Assembly: GCA_037083765.1 (NCBI GenBank)
Contig: JBAPLS010000010.1
Span: 1 to 42,209 of the forward strand
Direction: 5' to 3'
Length of the DNA: 42,209 bases
Source of the DNA: Dasytiphilus stammeri_B
Lineage (GTDB): Bacteria; Pseudomonadota; Gammaproteobacteria; Enterobacterales; Enterobacteriaceae
This document shows, in pieces, positions 1 through 8,295 of this stretch; positions within the stretch are counted from its first letter, which is position 1; each line of letters opens with the position of its first letter. The notes beneath the pieces were generated by a model. The model was not told the DNA's origin, did not search any database, and saw nothing but the letters and a program-made list of their open reading frames with translations. The translations under genes and the position numbers were made by a program.

Positions 1-338
1 CGGGACTATTACCCTGTTTCGTTGATCTTTCCAAATCATTCTACTAAAATAGAAAATTAATAATAACTCTAGGCTCTTCCCTCTTCGCTCGCCACAACTA
101 AGGGAATCTCCTTTGATTTCTTTTCCTCGAGGTACTCAGTTGTTTCATTTCCCTCGGTTTGCTTTATCAAGCTATATATTCACTTGATAATGATACAATA
201 AATTGTATCGGGTTTTCCCATTCGGAAATCACTGGTTCATACGCTCCTATCAGCTAACCAGTGCTTTTCGCAGATTAGCACGTCCTTCATCGCCTCTGAC
301 TGCCTAGGCATCCACCTTGTACGCTTAATTGCTTAACC
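1..338 (-). rRNA. rrl: 23S ribosomal RNA, 5' end (partial)
   Basis: Read on the minus strand, the sequence starts with GGTTAAGC at 338 and continues through the conserved GGATGCC, GGCAGTCAGAGGCGATGAAG and GACGTGCTAATCTGCG blocks of the 23S 5' domain, then runs off the window at base 1. The bases before it (GGGTTGTAA) match the end of the enterobacterial 16S-23S spacer, which fixes the mature 5' end at 338. The gene lies downstream of clpB on the same strand, as rrnG does in E. coli, but no 16S gene or spacer tRNA sits between clpB and 23S. The 23S gene is therefore split from 16S here, unless the contig was joined wrongly. Confidence 0.96.
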
Positions 339-382
339 TTACAACCCACAAATGTCCTGTATTTTACAAAAATTTTTTCATT

Positions 383-394
383 TTTTTAAAGAAC
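383..394 (-). promoter_or_regulatory. boxA-like antitermination element in the 23S leader
   Basis: The minus strand reads GTTCTTTAAAAA, close to the enterobacterial rrn boxA (core TGCTCTTTAA), 45-56 bases before the 23S 5' end. Together with the spacer-like GGGTTGTAA just before 23S, it suggests that the distal part of an rRNA spacer survived when 16S was separated. This is a pattern match only. Confidence 0.5.
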
Positions 395-427
395 TTTTAT
401 ATTCGGCTAATAATTTAGCTTAATCAA

Positions 428-454
428 ACATTATCGACTTATTACTCCAGTCAA
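428..454 (-). promoter_or_regulatory. possible promoter for the separated 23S rRNA
   Basis: On the minus strand TTGACT (454-449) is followed after 15 bases by TAATGT (433-428). With no 16S upstream, 23S needs its own promoter or readthrough from clpB, and this is the best sigma-70 candidate in the 168-base spacer. The spacing is shorter than ideal, so this is a weak call. Confidence 0.25.
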
Positions 455-506
455 TCCCTTATCTTCATTATATAATTAGGAAAAATAAAAAGCTACTGTA
501 AAAATT

Positions 507-2645
507 TTATTTTTTTTTATCATATCTATATATAAGATTATCATGTTGGTAATCTATTTCCACAGGGTGACTGGGAATAATTTGTCCTGCTAAAATAGCT
601 TTAGCTAACTTATTTTCAATGAGAGTTTGAATAACTCTTTTTAATGGCCTAGCTCCATAAACCGGATCATATCCTTTTTCTACTAACATCTGTAGCACAT
701 TATTAGTCAGATGGATTTGATAACCTTGTTCTTGCAATTTATTATATAGCTTTTGAAGCTGAATTTTGACTATTAAAGCAATATGCTTTTTATTTAAAGG
801 ATGAAATACAACTATTTCATTAATACGATTAATAAATTCTGGACGAAAGTGTTTAGTCACAATCTTCATTAAGATTGTTTTCATTTCCTCATATGTCCAT
901 GTTACGAAACGTTCCTGAATTATATCAGATCCTAAATTAGAAGTTAACACTACCACAGTATTACGAAAATCTACGGTTCTACCTTGACTATCTGTTAAAC
1001 GACCTTCATCTAATACTTGAAGTAAAATATTAAAAACGTCTACATGTGCTTTTTCTACTTCATCTAATAATATGACTGAATAAGGTCTCCGTCTAATCGC
1101 TTCGGTTAAATGTCCCCCTTCTTCATAGCCAATATAACCAGGAGGAGCACCCACTAAACGAGACACAGCATGTTTTTCCATAACCTCAGACATATCAATA
1201 CGTACCATGGAATCATCAGAATCAAACATAAAATTAGCTAAGGCCTTACAAAGTTCAGTTTTTCCTAAACCAGTGGAACCAAGAAACAGAAAGGAACCAA
1301 TCGGTTGATTAGGATCAGATAAACCAGCTCTATTTCTCCGTAAAGCATGTGATACAGCAGATACAGCGTCATCTTGTCCAATTACCCGCTGATGTAACGT
1401 TTCTTCTATACGTAAAAGTTTTTGTCGCTCACTCTGTATTAGGCGAGATACTGGGATTCCAGTCCAACGAGATAATACATCTGCTATCTCTGTATCTGTA
1501 ACTTTATTACGTAATAAGTGCATAACTTCATTACCTTGATTGGTGGCTATGAATAACTTTTTTTCTAATTCTGGAATAGTACCATACTGTAATTGAGACA
1601 TACGTTCTAAATCTCCTAGTCGTCTCAATTTTTCAAGCCTTATCTTAGCTTGTTCTAGTTCGGTTTTCAGATGTTGAGTATGAGTTAAGATAGATTTTTC
1701 GGTTTTCCACTTTTTTTCTAATTCTGCATATTGATGTTCCTTCTCATTTATTTCGGTATTCAAAACCGTGAGACGTTTAATACTACCTTCATCCAGTTCT
1801 TTATTTAAGGTTTGTTGTTCTAGTTTTAATTGGATAATACGTCGTTCTAGGCGATCTAAAGGTTCAGGTTTAGAATCAATTTGTAACCGGATACTCGCAG
1901 CAGCTTCATCAATTAAATCAATTGCTTTATCAGGTAATTTTCTTTCCGAAATATAACGTTGTGATAATTTAGCTGCCGCTACAATTGCAGGATCGGTAAT
2001 TTGTACATTATGATGTAGTTCATAACGCTCCTTTAAACCCCGTAAAATAGCAATAGTATCTTCGACGGTCGGTTCTGCTATAAAGACTTTTTGAAAACGT
2101 CGTTCTAAAGCAGCATCTTTTTCTATATATTGTCTATATTCATTTAAAGTAGTAGCACCTACACAGTGTAGGTCGCCGCGAGCCAATGCTGGTTTTAACA
2201 TATTACCTGCATCCATAGCCCCTTCACTTTTTCCTACTCCTACCAGAGTATGTAATTCATCTATAAACAATATTACCTTACCTTCCTGTTGAACTAAATC
2301 TGTAAGTACTCCTTTCAATCGTTCTTCAAATTCTCCCCGATATTTTGCTCCGGCTAATAATGTTCCCATATCTAATGCTAATATTCTTCTTCCTTTTAAT
2401 CCTTCCGGTACTTCTCTATTCAAAATTCTTTGTGCTAATCCTTCTACAATAGCAGTCTTGCCCACTCCGGGATCACCAATAAGAACAGGATTATTTTTAG
2501 TACGTCGCTGCAATACTTGTATAGTACGACGTATTTCGTCATCTCGTCCAATGACTGGATCTAATTGTCCTGTTTCTGCAAACTCTGTAATATCAATAGT
2601 ATATTTTCTTAAATGCTGTTCCTGAGAATTTTTATTATTAACCAC
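507..2645 (-). CDS. clpB: ATP-dependent disaggregase ClpB, short form without N-domain
   Basis: Hsp100 disaggregase that works with DnaK/DnaJ/GrpE to pull proteins from aggregates in the cytosol. Both AAA+ modules are present: Walker A GDPGVGKT near residues 57-64, Walker B ILFIDE, the coiled-coil M-domain in the middle, and a second Walker A GSTGLGKT near 457 with VILLDE. The protein has 712 residues against 857 in E. coli because the whole N-terminal substrate domain (about 148 residues) is missing. An in-frame TAG lies about 20 codons upstream. The start is GTG with a good ribosome site (GGAG, 7 bases away), at the position where E. coli initiates its short isoform at an internal GTG (Val149). 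The upstream yfiH gene of E. coli is also absent. Motifs are intact, so I expect a working short ClpB. Confidence 0.95.
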   Translation of the reverse strand: MVNNKNSQEQHLRKYTIDITEFAETGQLDPVIGRDDEIRRTIQVLQRRTKNNPVLIGDPGVGKTAIVEGLAQRILNREVPEGLKGRRILALDMGTLLAGAKYRGEFEERLKGVLTDLVQQEGKVILFIDELHTLVGVGKSEGAMDAGNMLKPALARGDLHCVGATTLNEYRQYIEKDAALERRFQKVFIAEPTVEDTIAILRGLKERYELHHNVQITDPAIVAAAKLSQRYISERKLPDKAIDLIDEAAASIRLQIDSKPEPLDRLERRIIQLKLEQQTLNKELDEGSIKRLTVLNTEINEKEHQYAELEKKWKTEKSILTHTQHLKTELEQAKIRLEKLRRLGDLERMSQLQYGTIPELEKKLFIATNQGNEVMHLLRNKVTDTEIADVLSRWTGIPVSRLIQSERQKLLRIEETLHQRVIGQDDAVSAVSHALRRNRAGLSDPNQPIGSFLFLGSTGLGKTELCKALANFMFDSDDSMVRIDMSEVMEKHAVSRLVGAPPGYIGYEEGGHLTEAIRRRPYSVILLDEVEKAHVDVFNILLQVLDEGRLTDSQGRTVDFRNTVVVLTSNLGSDIIQERFVTWTYEEMKTILMKIVTKHFRPEFINRINEIVVFHPLNKKHIALIVKIQLQKLYNKLQEQGYQIHLTNNVLQMLVEKGYDPVYGARPLKRVIQTLIENKLAKAILAGQIIPSHPVEIDYQHDNLIYRYDKKK

Positions 2646-2958
2646 CTTTACTCTCCGTACCGGATGAATTGCGTAATAATTTCTATTATCAATATTTAGC
2701 CCCTAATTTTTAGAGTATGTCTGAAAACACCACTTTGTATATTGAATGCTAAAAGAAATAGTTCGGATGAACTTAACTCATTGTTTTTTGTGTCGTCAAT
2801 TAATTTACTAGTTTAACATGCGCCTTAATTGTCAGTTCCAGAATATCCACTCATAATACAATTGAAATTGAGTGGACAGCAGATCTAAATGTACCAGATA
2901 ACCTTATATTAAAGAATGAATCAGTTAACTATAATATTAATTTCTTAACTTAAACAAA
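2646..2958. other. clpB-rluD spacer, site of lost yfiH and clpB N-domain
   Basis: No open gene. In E. coli this interval would hold yfiH and the 148-codon ClpB N-domain; I could not recognise remains of either. The minus strand has a possible sigma-70 promoter for clpB, TTGACG (2799-2794), 18 bases, TAAGTT (2775-2770). I see no sigma-32 style CTTGAAA/CCCCAT pair, unlike at grpE. Confidence 0.5.
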
Positions 2959-3930
2959 TTACAAATATGAACTGTCAGTTTCTAAAATAGAAATGAGATT
3001 CTTCATATCAGCAGGGATTGTGGCATGAAATTCCATGAGTATACCAGTCTCCGGATGTGGAAACTGTAATATAGAAGCATGCAAAGCCTGCCGATCAAAC
3101 TTATATAATTCCGATTTTACTTGCGAGGAAGCATGAACCGGAATTTTTACTGCTCGATATCGACCTGTATATTTTTTATCTCCCACTACAGGATAGTTGA
3201 GGTAGGCAAGATGGACACGAATCTGGTGAGTTAAACCGGTTTCTAGTTGGAGTCCAATATGGGTGTGATCTCTAAAACGAGCTAATATACGATAATGAGT
3301 TATTGCCTTTTTACTAATCTGTTTGTTCATATCGATAGACATAAGGGTCCGTCTAGTCGGATGTCTAATAATAGCTTCTGAGATCACTCCTCCGGAAATC
3401 ATGACACCATTAACTATAGCTTCATATTTACGAATAACTCTGCGTTTTTTCATTAACGAGAGTAATTTCATATATATTAATGGTTTTTTAGCTATGATCA
3501 TTAATCCTGTAGTATCTTTGTCTAAACGATGTATTATTCCCGCTCTAGGTATTTTACCTAAGGACGGATAGTAGTAAAGCAAAGCATTTAATACAGTACC
3601 GTTAAGATTCCCGGCTCCGGGATGGACAACTAAATTTCTAGATTTATTAATGATAATTAAATAATTGTCTTCGTAAAGAATATTTAATGCGATCTCTTGT
3701 GCTGGCCCAGGATAGTAATCATTAGTTACGTTTATTACATTAATAATTACTTGAGATTTAAGCCTAATTTTTATTTTAGGCTTATCTATAATAGTACCAT
3801 TAACTCTCACTAATTTTTGTTCAATCCATCTTTTGATACGAGATCGAGAATAGTGGGGAAATAAACTCACTAAAATTTGATCTAATCTTTGACCTATTTG
3901 GGAATCTAATACTGTAGCTGTAAGTTTCAT
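2959..3930 (-). CDS. rluD: 23S rRNA pseudouridine synthase RluD
   Basis: Makes pseudouridines 1911, 1915 and 1917 in helix 69 of 23S rRNA, which matter for subunit joining. An N-terminal S4-type RNA-binding segment (GQRLDQIL, YSRSRIKRW) is followed by the RluA-family catalytic domain with HRLDKDTTGL near residue 139, where the Asp is catalytic. Length is 323 against 326 in E. coli, with no internal damage. It lies divergent from bamD, as in E. coli. ATG at 3930 gives the family N-terminus. RluC in this window is a paralogue; the RluD assignment rests on sequence and on the bamD/clpB neighbours. Confidence 0.95.
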   Translation of the reverse strand: MKLTATVLDSQIGQRLDQILVSLFPHYSRSRIKRWIEQKLVRVNGTIIDKPKIKIRLKSQVIINVINVTNDYYPGPAQEIALNILYEDNYLIIINKSRNLVVHPGAGNLNGTVLNALLYYYPSLGKIPRAGIIHRLDKDTTGLMIIAKKPLIYMKLLSLMKKRRVIRKYEAIVNGVMISGGVISEAIIRHPTRRTLMSIDMNKQISKKAITHYRILARFRDHTHIGLQLETGLTHQIRVHLAYLNYPVVGDKKYTGRYRAVKIPVHASSQVKSELYKFDRQALHASILQFPHPETGILMEFHATIPADMKNLISILETDSSYL

Positions 3931-4025
3931 TTAAGATGAATTAATAAATTAGATAGAAGATGAGATTCTCATCTATACTAAATAGTTAGTAAATTGAGGA
4001 AAATAATTAAAAATAGATACAAAAC

Positions 4026-4697
4026 ATGATGTCCATAAAGTATGGAATACTATTAATTATAGTAACTTTAATGATGCGCCCCACATCATATTTTTATTTT
4101 AAATTTGTTAATTTTTATCATACCGTTATTCACTATCCAGTTATTACCGAAACCTTTCCATTAAATAATGATATTAAGCACTGGAAAAAAATGCAACGAC
4201 ATTATCAGGATAATAATGATTATCAGCAAACTCAACTAAATTTAATATATGCATATTATAAGTTAAATCACTTAACTTTACTTCATACACTAATGCAAAA
4301 GTTTTTACGGTGGAGTAATTTTAATTCCATGCAAGAGTACCTCTTATATATGCAAGGTCTCACCCATCTCCAAATCGATCATTTAAATAAAATCCATCTT
4401 TTGAGTATTGATCGCTATGATCGAGATGCGGAATATGCAGAGAGAGCATTACAATTTTTTGTAAATCTAATTATTACTTATCCTACTAGTAAATATATTA
4501 TCCATGCTAAAAAATATATAACAGTATTAGAGGATCGTTTTGCGAAAGATGAGTTTGCGATAGTGAAATTAAATTTAATAAATGGTGCTTATGCATCTGC
4601 CCTCAAACATATTGAAAATATGATAATAAATTATCCCTCTACAAAATATACTCACCAAGCTATTTGTCTGCTTAAGCAGCGAGGTATTGAAAATTAG
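4026..4697 (+). CDS. bamD: outer membrane assembly factor BamD, lipobox cysteine absent
   Basis: BamD is the essential periplasmic TPR lipoprotein of the BAM complex that inserts beta-barrel proteins. The family signatures NLIYAYYKLNHL, YLLYMQGLT, DRYDRDAEYAERA and YPTSKY are easy to see, and 223 residues compares with 245 in E. coli. The N-terminus is a hydrophobic signal (KYGILLIIVTLMM), but the next residues are RPTSYFYF, with no Cys where LAGC should be. An in-frame TAG just upstream excludes a longer start, and no close Shine-Dalgarno is visible. The N-terminal 60 residues are poorly conserved and the C-terminal helix is short. Either the protein is no longer lipid-anchored or the gene is eroding. 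Its position between rluD and pheA matches E. coli, with raiA lost. Confidence 0.85.
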   Translation: MMSIKYGILLIIVTLMMRPTSYFYFKFVNFYHTVIHYPVITETFPLNNDIKHWKKMQRHYQDNNDYQQTQLNLIYAYYKLNHLTLLHTLMQKFLRWSNFNSMQEYLLYMQGLTHLQIDHLNKIHLLSIDRYDRDAEYAERALQFFVNLIITYPTSKYIIHAKKYITVLEDRFAKDEFAIVKLNLINGAYASALKHIENMIINYPSTKYTHQAICLLKQRGIEN

Positions 4698-4792
4698 ACT
4701 TAATTAAAATAATACCAAAATAAGTAATCTTTTTAGTAAAATTTGGCTATTCATTAGCTTTTATTTAAGAGACTACTTAGCAAGGGATTGTT

Positions 4793-5698
4793 ATGATTCA
4801 GTGTTTTTGCAAAGAATATTCGGTATGTTTTGATAATAAAAATCCTAAGAGAAATATGCCTATGCATAATGTTCATATTACTTTCTTAGGACCTAAAGCA
4901 ACTTATTCTCATCTAGCAGCACATAAATATGCGAATAATTATTTCAATACCTTTATAGAAAGTACTTGTTGCAATTTTTATCTAATTTTTAAAAAAGTAG
5001 AAAGTGGACAAGCAGATTATGCAATAGTGCCTATTGAAAATAGCAGTGTTGGGTATATAAAAGAAATCTATGAACTGTTAAAACGTACTGAACTATATAT
5101 TATTGGAGAAATAGTATTACCTATTGAACACTGTATGTTAGTTTCTCCTCATACACACCTTCATCATATTGAAACTATTTACAGCCATGCACAACCATTT
5201 CAACAGTGCAGTTTATTTATGAAAAATTTTTCCACCTGTCAACTCAAATATACATTGAGTACTACAGCGGCAATGACACAAGTAGCAAGTCTCCAATCGC
5301 CTAAAGTTGCAGCTCTTGGAAGTGAAGAAGGTGGAAAATATTATAATTTACAAGTGATAGCTAGAAATATCTCAAATAAAATCCCAAATACCACGAGATT
5401 CATTATTCTCTCTAGAGAAGCGCAGGAAGTAGATAGTGAGACTCCTGCGAAAACTACCCTAGTATTGTCTAAAAAGAAAAAACCAAGATGCTTGATAGAC
5501 ACTCTGATGATATTACGTCATCATAATATTATTAGTCATCTACGATCTCGGTACGCTAATAATCAATTATGGGAAGATGTTTTTTATCTAGATCTTAAAA
5601 ATCATTTAACAACACCCACAATGCAACATGCTTTAATAAAAATAAAAGATTTTTCACGTTCTATTAGAATCTTAGGATGTTATCCTCAAGAGAAATAA
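4793..5698 (+). CDS. pheA: prephenate dehydratase PheA, chorismate mutase domain lost
   Basis: Converts prephenate to phenylpyruvate in phenylalanine synthesis. E. coli PheA (386 residues) is mutase plus dehydratase plus ACT domain. This protein (301 residues) has about 27 unmatched residues and then begins at the dehydratase (ITFLGPKATYSHLAA), keeping VPIENSS, the catalytic TRF motif (NTTRFIIL) and the GCYP end. No mutase helix is encoded upstream, and AAGGGA lies 5 bases before the ATG, so the short start is real. In the ACT domain the E. coli GALV and ESRP motifs are RCLI (232-235) and RSRY (251-254), with one residue deleted between them, so phenylalanine inhibition is probably weakened. 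Prephenate must come from the mutase of TyrA, whose gene is convergent 37 bases away. Confidence 0.93.
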   Translation: MIQCFCKEYSVCFDNKNPKRNMPMHNVHITFLGPKATYSHLAAHKYANNYFNTFIESTCCNFYLIFKKVESGQADYAIVPIENSSVGYIKEIYELLKRTELYIIGEIVLPIEHCMLVSPHTHLHHIETIYSHAQPFQQCSLFMKNFSTCQLKYTLSTTAAMTQVASLQSPKVAALGSEEGGKYYNLQVIARNISNKIPNTTRFIILSREAQEVDSETPAKTTLVLSKKKKPRCLIDTLMILRHHNIISHLRSRYANNQLWEDVFYLDLKNHLTTPTMQHALIKIKDFSRSIRILGCYPQEK

Positions 5699-5735
5699 GA
5701 TGAATTACCTGATCAACTGCCAATTAGGAATAAAT

Positions 5736-6845
5736 TCAATAAGGATTGAAATGTAATAAATAACGACTCTCTATAAAACACCTTTGCGCATATATTCCTA
5801 ACCATTCTTGGACTTTAGTAAATTTTTTTATAAATTTTTCTTTATCTTGGGATTCTAATAATCGAAGGATTTCACCAAAAAGAACATAATAACGTTTAAT
5901 AAACTTTAAATTCATTGCGGATGACATAATAATATCAGCATAAAGTTTAGGATGTTGTTTAAAAAAACGACCAATCATAATTAATTCTAATTTATACCCT
6001 GGGGATGCTATAAGTAGCAATTCTTCAAAATTAGCTTTTTCTTGGTTGAGATGGAGTCCAGCTACTAAATATGATAAATGCCGCAATGCCTGAATAAAAC
6101 TCATACTTTGATCGTGTTTACTAGCACTTATACAATGTAAATTCATTCCCCATATAGTAAGTTGATCTAAAAACCATTCATAAGATTCGTAATTACGACC
6201 ATCACACCATATAACAACTTGTTTCACTGGATGATCAGTATCTGGAGAAAACATTGGATGCAAACCGAGAACTGGTCCATGGTGCTTGGCTAACATTCTA
6301 TCCAATGGCACTACTTTAACTGAAGATAAATCGACCAAAATGCAATCCTTAGGTAAGATGGGTAATTGAGAAGTCACTTGTTCTATCAGTGGAATAGGAA
6401 CACTGATAATAACCATGATGGCATCAGATAAAATCTTTTCAGCATTAGACCAATCATTCCTATCAAAAATCTTAACTTTATAGTTAGATAGTCTTAACAT
6501 TCTTTCAAAGAACTGCCCCATTCTTCCTTTTCCTCCAATAATCACTACCGGACGGGAAGAAAAACTAATGTTTTTGCTACCTTTACTCAATTCTCGAAGG
6601 TAAGATTCACTTATTACACGACGTAAAATATCTTCAACCAAATCAGGAGAGATCCCTAAATGTAACGCTTCTTGACGTCGTGTAGCCAACATAGAAATTT
6701 CTCGTTCTGGGGCATAAATAGGTAAACCATAAAAATATTTTATTTTTCCTATTTCTTCCACTATTTTAATTCTTTTTGCGATAATTTTCAGTAGCTCTGT
6801 ATCTAATTCATCTATTTGCTTACGTAATCCCTTTAATTCTGTCAC
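5736..6845 (-). CDS. tyrA: bifunctional chorismate mutase / prephenate dehydrogenase TyrA
   Basis: Makes prephenate from chorismate and oxidises it to 4-hydroxyphenylpyruvate, the tyrosine precursor. Residues 1-90 are the AroQ-type mutase (LRKQIDELD, AKRIKIVEEIGKIK, PEREISML). From about 100 comes the NAD-binding dehydrogenase (VVIIGGKGRMGQFF, VISVPI, LGLHPMF with the catalytic His region, MSSAMNLKFIKRYY). Length is 369 against 373. Positions equivalent to E. coli Met53 and Ala354, where feedback-resistant changes are known, are unchanged. The start is GTG with AAGGA about 11 bases upstream. It follows aroF by 37 bases, the E. coli aroF-tyrA operon order. With the mutase gone from PheA, this is the only chorismate mutase visible in the window. 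Confidence 0.96.
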   Translation of the reverse strand: MTELKGLRKQIDELDTELLKIIAKRIKIVEEIGKIKYFYGLPIYAPEREISMLATRRQEALHLGISPDLVEDILRRVISESYLRELSKGSKNISFSSRPVVIIGGKGRMGQFFERMLRLSNYKVKIFDRNDWSNAEKILSDAIMVIISVPIPLIEQVTSQLPILPKDCILVDLSSVKVVPLDRMLAKHHGPVLGLHPMFSPDTDHPVKQVVIWCDGRNYESYEWFLDQLTIWGMNLHCISASKHDQSMSFIQALRHLSYLVAGLHLNQEKANFEELLLIASPGYKLELIMIGRFFKQHPKLYADIIMSSAMNLKFIKRYYVLFGEILRLLESQDKEKFIKKFTKVQEWLGIYAQRCFIESRYLLHFNPY

Positions 6846-6882
6846 AATTATTAAATTCCTTGAAAATTAGGTGAATAAATTA

Positions 6883-7938
6883 TTACTCTAAAATTTGATA
6901 TAGTTCTATTATTAATTTTTTAGTAGTTTCCCAACTAATACAAGCATCTGTCACTGATACTCCATAGCGCATTTTATGTCCATTTTTTTCTAAACGTTGA
7001 TTGCCCGCATGTAAGTTACTTTCTAACATCAGTCCCACCAGAGATTTATTTCCCCTTTTTCGTTGTATTATAACGGATTTCGCCACGTTGGGTTGTTGAT
7101 GAAAATCTTTCTGGGAATTATCATGACTGCAATCTACTATAATGGTAGTTTGAATACCTGCTTGTTTCAGAATGTTTTCACATTGAGTAATAGCAGTAGA
7201 ATCAAAATTAGGTTTTTTATAACCCCCACGCAATATTAGATGGCAATTTGGATTACCAGGAGTGTGTAATACACAAATTCTGCCCGCTTGATTAATACTA
7301 ATAAATTTATGCGGTTGAGCAGCTGCTATTATCGCATTTATAGCCGGTTCAATGTGACCCTGAGTAGTATTTTTAAATCCTATTGGCATATCTATGCCAG
7401 ATACCATTTCTCGATGAGGTTGTGACTCTGTAGTTCTTGCTCCAATAGCCATCCAACTAAATAAATCTCCTAAATATTGCGGAGTATAAAGATTTAACGC
7501 TTCTGTAGCTAAGGGTAAATTTTTTTCACTGAGCTTTAATAATAACTCACGCGATCTTGCTAATCCCGCTTCGATATTAAAGGTGTTATCAAGATTAGGG
7601 TCATTAATGAATCCTTTCCACCCAATGGAAGTACGCGGTTTTTCCAAGTACACTCGCATGATAATATATAATCTATTTTTTAACTTATCAGCTAGTATTT
7701 TGAGAGACTCTGCATACTCTAAGGCTCCGATAGGATCATGAATAGAACAGGGTCCGCATACTAAAATAAAACGTTCATCATCACCATTTATGATATCCGA
7801 AATAGTACGACGATGATTTTGTATTTGTTCTTTTATTTTATCATTACAACAATAACTTCTTTTAAGTTCCGACGGAGTTACAAGTGATTCTTCATAACAT
7901 TTAATGTTTTTTATGTCTAATTCTGGTTGCATATCCAT
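6883..7938 (-). CDS. aroF: DAHP synthase AroF, probably feedback-insensitive
   Basis: First step of the shikimate pathway, joining phosphoenolpyruvate and erythrose-4-phosphate. Class I enzyme with VCGPCSIHDP (metal-binding Cys), EKPRTSIGWKG, GARTTESQ, GFKN, VDCSHDNS and YGVSVTDACI. Length is 351 against 356. The core (QYLGDLFSW, GLMLESNLHAGNQ) and the linkage to tyrA point to the tyrosine-sensitive isozyme AroF. The loop reading EALDPNSPQYL in E. coli is EALNLYTPQYL here, so Asp147 became Asn and Pro148 became Leu, both positions of known feedback-resistant alleles in AroF/AroG. AGGA lies 4 bases before ATG 7938; a second in-frame ATG two codons later could also serve. Confidence 0.95.
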   Translation of the reverse strand: MDMQPELDIKNIKCYEESLVTPSELKRSYCCNDKIKEQIQNHRRTISDIINGDDERFILVCGPCSIHDPIGALEYAESLKILADKLKNRLYIIMRVYLEKPRTSIGWKGFINDPNLDNTFNIEAGLARSRELLLKLSEKNLPLATEALNLYTPQYLGDLFSWMAIGARTTESQPHREMVSGIDMPIGFKNTTQGHIEPAINAIIAAAQPHKFISINQAGRICVLHTPGNPNCHLILRGGYKKPNFDSTAITQCENILKQAGIQTTIIVDCSHDNSQKDFHQQPNVAKSVIIQRKRGNKSLVGLMLESNLHAGNQRLEKNGHKMRYGVSVTDACISWETTKKLIIELYQILE

Positions 7939-8295
7939 TTTCCTAAAAATAACTTTTTACTTTTTCTTTATAAGATATTCTAAAGATAACTAGAAATTAT
8001 TTCTGCTTAATTTAATAATTTTATTTAATTAAATGACTTCGTCAGGCGAAAAAATTTGTTAAATCTTTCTTAATTAAAGAAGAATAATAGTCTCTGACTA
8101 CTAATGAGTGTCCTTTCCTAAGAAGAAAAATAATGAAAAATTTATTATTTCGAATAGAACTTATTATTTAAATAATGGGATGTGATAGGCACGAAAATTG
8201 ATTTCATGAAATTTGTAAATAAAGAAATCTATTGTCACTTTATTTTTTTCAGTATAATTATTTCTAAACTCATAATATTACACAGGATCATTAAG
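7939..8295. other. aroF-ssrA spacer with a possible aroF promoter
   Basis: No gene seen. On the minus strand CTGACG (8045-8040), 16 bases, TAAAAT (8023-8018) could be the aroF promoter; a small TTCG-CGAA hairpin overlaps the -35. I find no TGTAAA-N6-TTTACA TyrR box of the kind that controls E. coli aroF. No clear GC-rich terminator follows ssrA. Confidence 0.35.

Noticed and set aside
2760..2825. Possible remnant of the ClpB N-domain upstream of clpB
   Set aside because: A few bases resemble the E. coli start region, but translation gives stops and no convincing residue match.
7905..7912. Lysine in the AroF N-terminus that might equal the feedback-resistant Asn8Lys change
   Set aside because: An ungapped alignment puts Lys10 at E. 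coli Asn8, but the N-terminus is too divergent (also similar to AroG/AroH) to trust it.
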